Shown one piece after another: positions 5,830-8,417 of a DNA stretch of 8,417 bases. A program made the position numbers and the translations under genes. The DNA comes from JADLGJ01 sp031423615 (GTDB taxonomy: Bacteria; Omnitrophota; Gorgyraeia; Zapsychrales; JANLHA01): NCBI GenBank assembly GCA_031423615.1, contig JANPFV010000052.1:1-8417 (forward strand). Direction: 5' to 3'. The notes beneath the pieces were generated by a model. It saw only the letters and a program-made list of their open reading frames with translations, made no database searches and had not been told where the DNA came from. Positions within the stretch are counted from its first letter, which is position 1, and each line of letters begins with the position of its first letter.

Positions 5830-6693
5830 ATGAAATTTAAGAATATTCTCATTCTTTACAAACAGAGCGCCTATACGCATTATTTTTCCGGACGAAAAAC
5901 GTCCGCCGGTCCGTTTAAAAAAAGCCCGGTGATCGCCGAACGCTTTATTAACACCCACTTGGAGCATTACCGGACGTTAGCAAGAGTCGAGAATTTTCTC
6001 AAAAGCCACGGGGTAAAATATAGGAAAGTTCAACGCGGTCGTCAACTGGATCTTTCAAAATATGATTTAATTGTGACCGTGGGAGGAGACGGGACATTTC
6101 TGGAAGGAGCCGCCCATGTCAAGAGCCAATTGATGCTGGGCATTAATTCTGATCCCAAATGGAGCGTCGGACGTTTTTGTACCGCCAACAATGCAAATTT
6201 TTCAGTGATTCTTGAAAAAGTTATCACGGGTCACGCTAAAATTCGCTCGCTTAACCGGATGAAAGTTGTTTTCTTGAAAAGCAAAAGATTTGTATTAGCT
6301 TTAAATGACATTCTCGTTTGTCACCGAAATCCCGCTGCTATGAGCCGTTATTATTTGGAATTTAAAGGAATAGGTGAAGAACAGAGGAGTTCGGGAATTT
6401 GGATTGCCACTGCGGCGGGGTCTACAGGTGCCATTCGCTCCGCAGGCGGAAAAGTTTTACCAGAACACAGTAATGAATTACAATTTGTCGCCCGCGAACT
6501 GTATTGCAGTAAAGATCAAAAACCTCTTTATCAGAGTGCGGTTTTCAATGAGCAGACCCATGTAAAAATTTTATCCTTGATGACGTCCGGGATTGTGTAT
6601 GTTGATGGTTCGCATAATAGTATTCCTTTTCCTTTTGGTGAGGAAATTACAATTCAGAATTCTCTTTATCCATTAAATCTAGCCGCTTCATGA
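5830..6693 (+). CDS. nadK: NAD kinase, divergent NADK2-like type
   Basis: The 287-residue product is predicted to phosphorylate NAD to NADP in the cytoplasm. The family signatures are present: GGDGTFL at 85-91 with catalytic Asp87, the Asn-Asp pair of LNDILV (159-160), and a glycine-rich AAGSTGAIRSAGG (about 195-207). In place of the common bacterial GxNxGxLGFLT the protein has GINSDPKWSVGRFCT, closer to what I recall of mitochondrial NADK2 (NTDP...S.G). The N-terminal region (about 1-75) is longer than in compact bacterial enzymes and lacks a clear motif. No good Shine-Dalgarno lies near the ATG, which is 6 bp after the HAD stop, so translational coupling is likely. The 3' end overlaps the CbiX start by 4 bp (ATGA). 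Function is well supported by motifs; the subgroup is inference. Confidence 0.85.
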   Translation: MKFKNILILYKQSAYTHYFSGRKTSAGPFKKSPVIAERFINTHLEHYRTLARVENFLKSHGVKYRKVQRGRQLDLSKYDLIVTVGGDGTFLEGAAHVKSQLMLGINSDPKWSVGRFCTANNANFSVILEKVITGHAKIRSLNRMKVVFLKSKRFVLALNDILVCHRNPAAMSRYYLEFKGIGEEQRSSGIWIATAAGSTGAIRSAGGKVLPEHSNELQFVARELYCSKDQKPLYQSAVFNEQTHVKILSLMTSGIVYVDGSHNSIPFPFGEEITIQNSLYPLNLAAS

Positions 6694-7055
6694 AAGCCGT
6701 CATCCTTATTTCTCACGGTAGTCGTATCTCAAAAACAAAAGAAGAAGTCAGTCAGTTGATTGAAAAAATTCGGCCACGGACGACAATCACCTTTATTCAA
6801 TGCGCTTTTCTTGAACTGGAAAGTCCTTCCATTCCAGAGGCGATAGCAGATTGTATAAAGCAAGGGGCGGACGAAATTATTATTCTCCTAAATTTTTTAA
6901 ATGCGGGGCGTCATGTCGATACCGATATTCCGCAAATCATAAATGAAGCCCGGCACACATTTCCCCACGTTAAAATTTACCTGACGCAACCCGTTGGCCA
7001 ACATGAAGGCATTGCAAATCTTTTCAGTCAAATGCTTTTGCCGTATACCAAATGA
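6690..7055 (+). CDS. cbiX: Small CbiX/SirB-type sirohydrochlorin chelatase
   Basis: This is a single-domain protein of 121 residues of the class II chelatase family, which inserts Co or Fe into sirohydrochlorin (or Ni in CfbA). It shows the N-terminal HGSR (His9) and the second metal-binding motif FLNAGRHVDTDIP (His75), both expected at the active site, as well as the conserved AFLELESPSIPEAI segment. At 121 residues it matches the short, homodimer-forming CbiXS/CfbA type rather than the duplicated two-domain bacterial CbiX, SirB or CbiK enzymes. No other cobalamin or siroheme gene is in the window, so the metal and pathway cannot be decided. It overlaps the upstream NAD kinase and the downstream mutY by 4 bp each, indicating one polycistronic, translationally coupled unit. 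Confidence 0.85.
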   Translation: MKAVILISHGSRISKTKEEVSQLIEKIRPRTTITFIQCAFLELESPSIPEAIADCIKQGADEIIILLNFLNAGRHVDTDIPQIINEARHTFPHVKIYLTQPVGQHEGIANLFSQMLLPYTK

Positions 7056-8104
7056 AATTTTCGTTTTTTACTCGCAATATAATGCAATGGTACCGTTTTT
7101 CAGCCCGCGACCTGCCATGGCGTAAAACAAGGGATCCATACAAAATTTGGATTTCGGAAGTGATGCTTCAACAAACGACCGTTAAAGCCGTCATTCCTTA
7201 TTACTTGCGATGGATCAAGCAATATCCTAATGCGCAAAGTGTCGCCCGAGCGTCCTTACAAACCATTTTAAAATCATGGCAGGGTTTAGGATATTATTCG
7301 CGAGCAAAAAATATTCACGCTGCCACGAAAGTTATCTGTCATCAATTTGCAGGAAAATTTCCAAACGATAGGGAGGCCATACGGACTTTGCCCGGATTAG
7401 GGCCTTACACGACGGGAGCCGTCTTAAGTATTGCCTTTGACAAACGCGAGCCCATTATTGACGCTAATGTCCGCCGTGTGGTCATGCGGCAATTAAAAAT
7501 AAGTGGGAAGGCCAATTCAACCCAAGATAGGAAAATTGTCGAATTTCTTTTGCAAGTGATGCCGCAGCGTAACAACCGGATATTTAATCAGAGCTTGATG
7601 GAGCTGGGAGCTTTAATATGCCGAAGTAAAAACCCTTTATGTCTGCTTTGTCCTGTGCGTAAGTCGTGTCTGGCCTATAAGGACGGTGTAGTTGATATTA
7701 TTCCGGAGCCGAAAATGCAGGTCATAAAAAATGTTAACATAGCCATTGCGGTTATAAAGCATAAGGGTAAATATTTTTTTCAAAAGCGTCCAGCGAAGGG
7801 ACTTTTCGCTGATCTATGGGAGTTTCCGGGAGGGAAAATAGAAAAGAGGGAAATCCCTGAGAAGGCGTTAATCCGCGAAGTCAGGGAAGAAATAGGCATA
7901 GAAATTGAAATTGAAAAGCGATTGTCAAATGTTACTCAATTTTATACGCAATTTAAGGCTGACCTGCACATATGGATTTGTAGACCCAAAACGCTCCCGT
8001 CTATCGATAAGTTTCATAAATGGTTGAAAATTGATGATTTAAATCGATTTCCGATGCCATCCGGAACAGTAAAAATCATTGAAATGCTGAAAAATCTATC
8101 TTGA
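7052..8104 (+). CDS. mutY: A/G-specific adenine glycosylase MutY with intact Nudix-box C-terminal domain
   Basis: The product (350 residues) removes adenine mispaired with 8-oxoguanine. Residues 1-220 form the glycosylase: SEVMLQQT with catalytic Glu36, helix-hairpin-helix LPGLGPYTTGA (113-123), IDANVRRV with Asp137, and a [4Fe-4S] ligand set Cys190-x6-Cys197-x2-Cys200-x5-Cys206. Residues about 225-345 form the MutT-like domain. Unlike typical MutY, this domain contains a complete Nudix box at 261-283 (G-x5-E-x7-REV-x-EE-x-GI). The usual 8-oxoG-reading Phe-Ser-His loop appears as YTQ (about 298-300), without the His. The domain may therefore hydrolyse oxidised nucleotides as well as, or instead of, reading 8-oxoG. 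The gene starts in a 4-bp ATGA overlap with cbiX, and its stop lies inside the -35 box of the next promoter. Confidence 0.93.
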   Translation: MKFSFFTRNIMQWYRFSARDLPWRKTRDPYKIWISEVMLQQTTVKAVIPYYLRWIKQYPNAQSVARASLQTILKSWQGLGYYSRAKNIHAATKVICHQFAGKFPNDREAIRTLPGLGPYTTGAVLSIAFDKREPIIDANVRRVVMRQLKISGKANSTQDRKIVEFLLQVMPQRNNRIFNQSLMELGALICRSKNPLCLLCPVRKSCLAYKDGVVDIIPEPKMQVIKNVNIAIAVIKHKGKYFFQKRPAKGLFADLWEFPGGKIEKREIPEKALIREVREEIGIEIEIEKRLSNVTQFYTQFKADLHIWICRPKTLPSIDKFHKWLKIDDLNRFPMPSGTVKIIEMLKNLS

Positions 8105-8128
8105 CAGCCTATCGAATGATGGTATTAT
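8101..8128 (+). promoter_or_regulatory. Near-consensus promoter upstream of the Rrf2 fragment
   Basis: TTGACA (8101-8106) and TATTAT (8123-8128) are 16 bp apart. The -35 box overlaps the mutY stop codon (8102-8104). The predicted start is near 8135, about 36 bp before ATG 8171. TTAG...CTAA (8133-8136 and 8148-8151) is a weak dyad in the leader where an Rrf2-type autoregulator might bind; that part is speculative. Confidence 0.7.
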
Positions 8129-8170
8129 TACTTAGATGATAAGATTACTAATGAATATTATGAAATAAAA

Positions 8171-8299
8171 ATGAAGGTTACTGCAAAAGTAGATTACGCT
8201 TGTCGTGCCGTTGTTGAACTGGGCCTTCAGTGGCCCAGCAAAAAACCCGTACAAATTCACATTATTGGCAAACGACAACTCGACTTTAGACATTTTTGA
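8171..8299 (+). pseudogene. Truncated Rrf2-family transcriptional regulator (N-terminal fragment)
   Basis: ATG 8171 opens 42 codons ending at TGA 8297-8299. Residues 1-36 (MKVTAKVDYACRAVVELGL, then WPSKKPVQI and IGKRQ) match the first helices of the Rrf2/IscR winged-helix domain, normally about 130-160 residues long. After GKRQ the reading frame loses resemblance (LDFRHF, stop). Neither other forward frame continues the family pattern (recognition helix, QIL-x-LK, and the GGY wing) over the remaining bases. The Fe-S cysteines of Rrf2 proteins, which lie further downstream, are absent. The good promoter and intact start suggest a recent 3' loss, a rearrangement joining foreign DNA near 8278, or an assembly join. 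No strong Shine-Dalgarno is visible before the ATG. A functional 42-residue peptide is less likely. Confidence 0.65.
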
Positions 8300-8308
8300 T
8301 GACAAAAA

Positions 8309-8396
8309 TTAGCATCGCTAAACGAATCCCACGAGGGAATCGGATAAAAAGGCCATAAAAGACCTTGGTATTTTTTTGATGTTATTGTTTTTAGCG
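8309..8396. repeat. Cluster of inverted repeats in non-coding DNA
   Basis: CGCTAAA (8316-8322) and TTTAGCG (8390-8396) form 7-bp arms. Within them lie an 8-bp imperfect stem, CGAATCCC (8323-8330) with GGGAATCG (8335-8342), one mismatch and an ACGA loop, and a weaker AAGG/CCTT stem (about 8350-8365) followed by a run of T. A second TTAGC (8309-8313) can also pair with GCTAA (8317-8321). The T run after the last stem could serve as a weak terminator for transcripts from the 8101 promoter. The origin is unknown: a small mobile-element remnant or a structured RNA are options. No gene is supported from 8300 to 8417. Confidence 0.4.
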
Positions 8397-8417
8397 AACA
8401 TGGAAAAAAGATTTAAG

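Noticed and set aside
5287..6565. Antisense and alternate-frame ORFs over the HAD and NAD kinase genes
   Set aside because: They are shadows of genes whose motifs are complete in the main frame.
8316..8396. Integron attC site
   Set aside because: The terminal arms GCTAAAC and GTTTTTAGC do not match RYYYAAC/GTTRRRY, and no integrase or cassette is visible.
8400..8417. Start of a new gene at ATG 8400 (MEKRFK)
   Set aside because: Only six codons are visible, without a Shine-Dalgarno or recognised promoter; it cannot be supported.

Overview
The window looks like a piece of a Gram-negative, moderately AT-rich bacterial genome. It encodes a Sec-exported periplasmic chaperone-like protein and a large outer-membrane beta-barrel protein. 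A candidate phylum is Omnitrophota or a similar uncultured lineage. That assignment rests on general gene character and on the use of a c-di-GMP riboswitch; no phylogenetic marker is present, so it is a low-confidence inference.

Left part (1-4482, plus strand) is a surface-structure cassette. The 3' end of a glycine- and threonine-rich secreted, subunit-like protein is followed by a strong intergenic hairpin. Next come a PapD-like periplasmic chaperone and a roughly 1035-residue exported protein. The latter combines a TPR-like N-terminus, a pilus/secretin-N-like beta domain, a long outer-membrane beta-barrel and two C-terminal SdrD_B/Cna-B-like sandwich domains. The order subunit, chaperone, barrel is that of chaperone-usher systems, but the barrel protein is not a recognisable FimD/PapC usher. 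This is the best candidate for an undescribed system here.

Middle part (4489-5001, minus strand) is convergent with the barrel gene, only 6 bp away. It has an extended -10 promoter, a c-di-GMP-I (GEMM) riboswitch aptamer with an unusual two-hairpin insertion, an intrinsic terminator as expression platform, and a small secreted-protein gene of 88 codons. A second messenger that usually governs attachment and biofilm thus appears to control a small exported protein beside the surface-assembly cassette.

Right part (5088-8104, plus strand) is a compact housekeeping operon behind a near-consensus sigma70 promoter. It holds a HAD phosphatase/phosphomutase, a divergent NAD kinase (NADK2-like), a small single-domain CbiX-type chelatase, and a MutY adenine glycosylase. 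The MutY C-terminal domain carries a complete Nudix signature. The last three genes overlap by 4 bp at ATGA junctions.

Right end (8101-8417): a near-consensus promoter overlaps the mutY stop and leads into the first ~36 codons of an Rrf2-family regulator. That reading frame then degenerates and stops. The remaining ~118 bp hold no convincing gene but are rich in inverted repeats.
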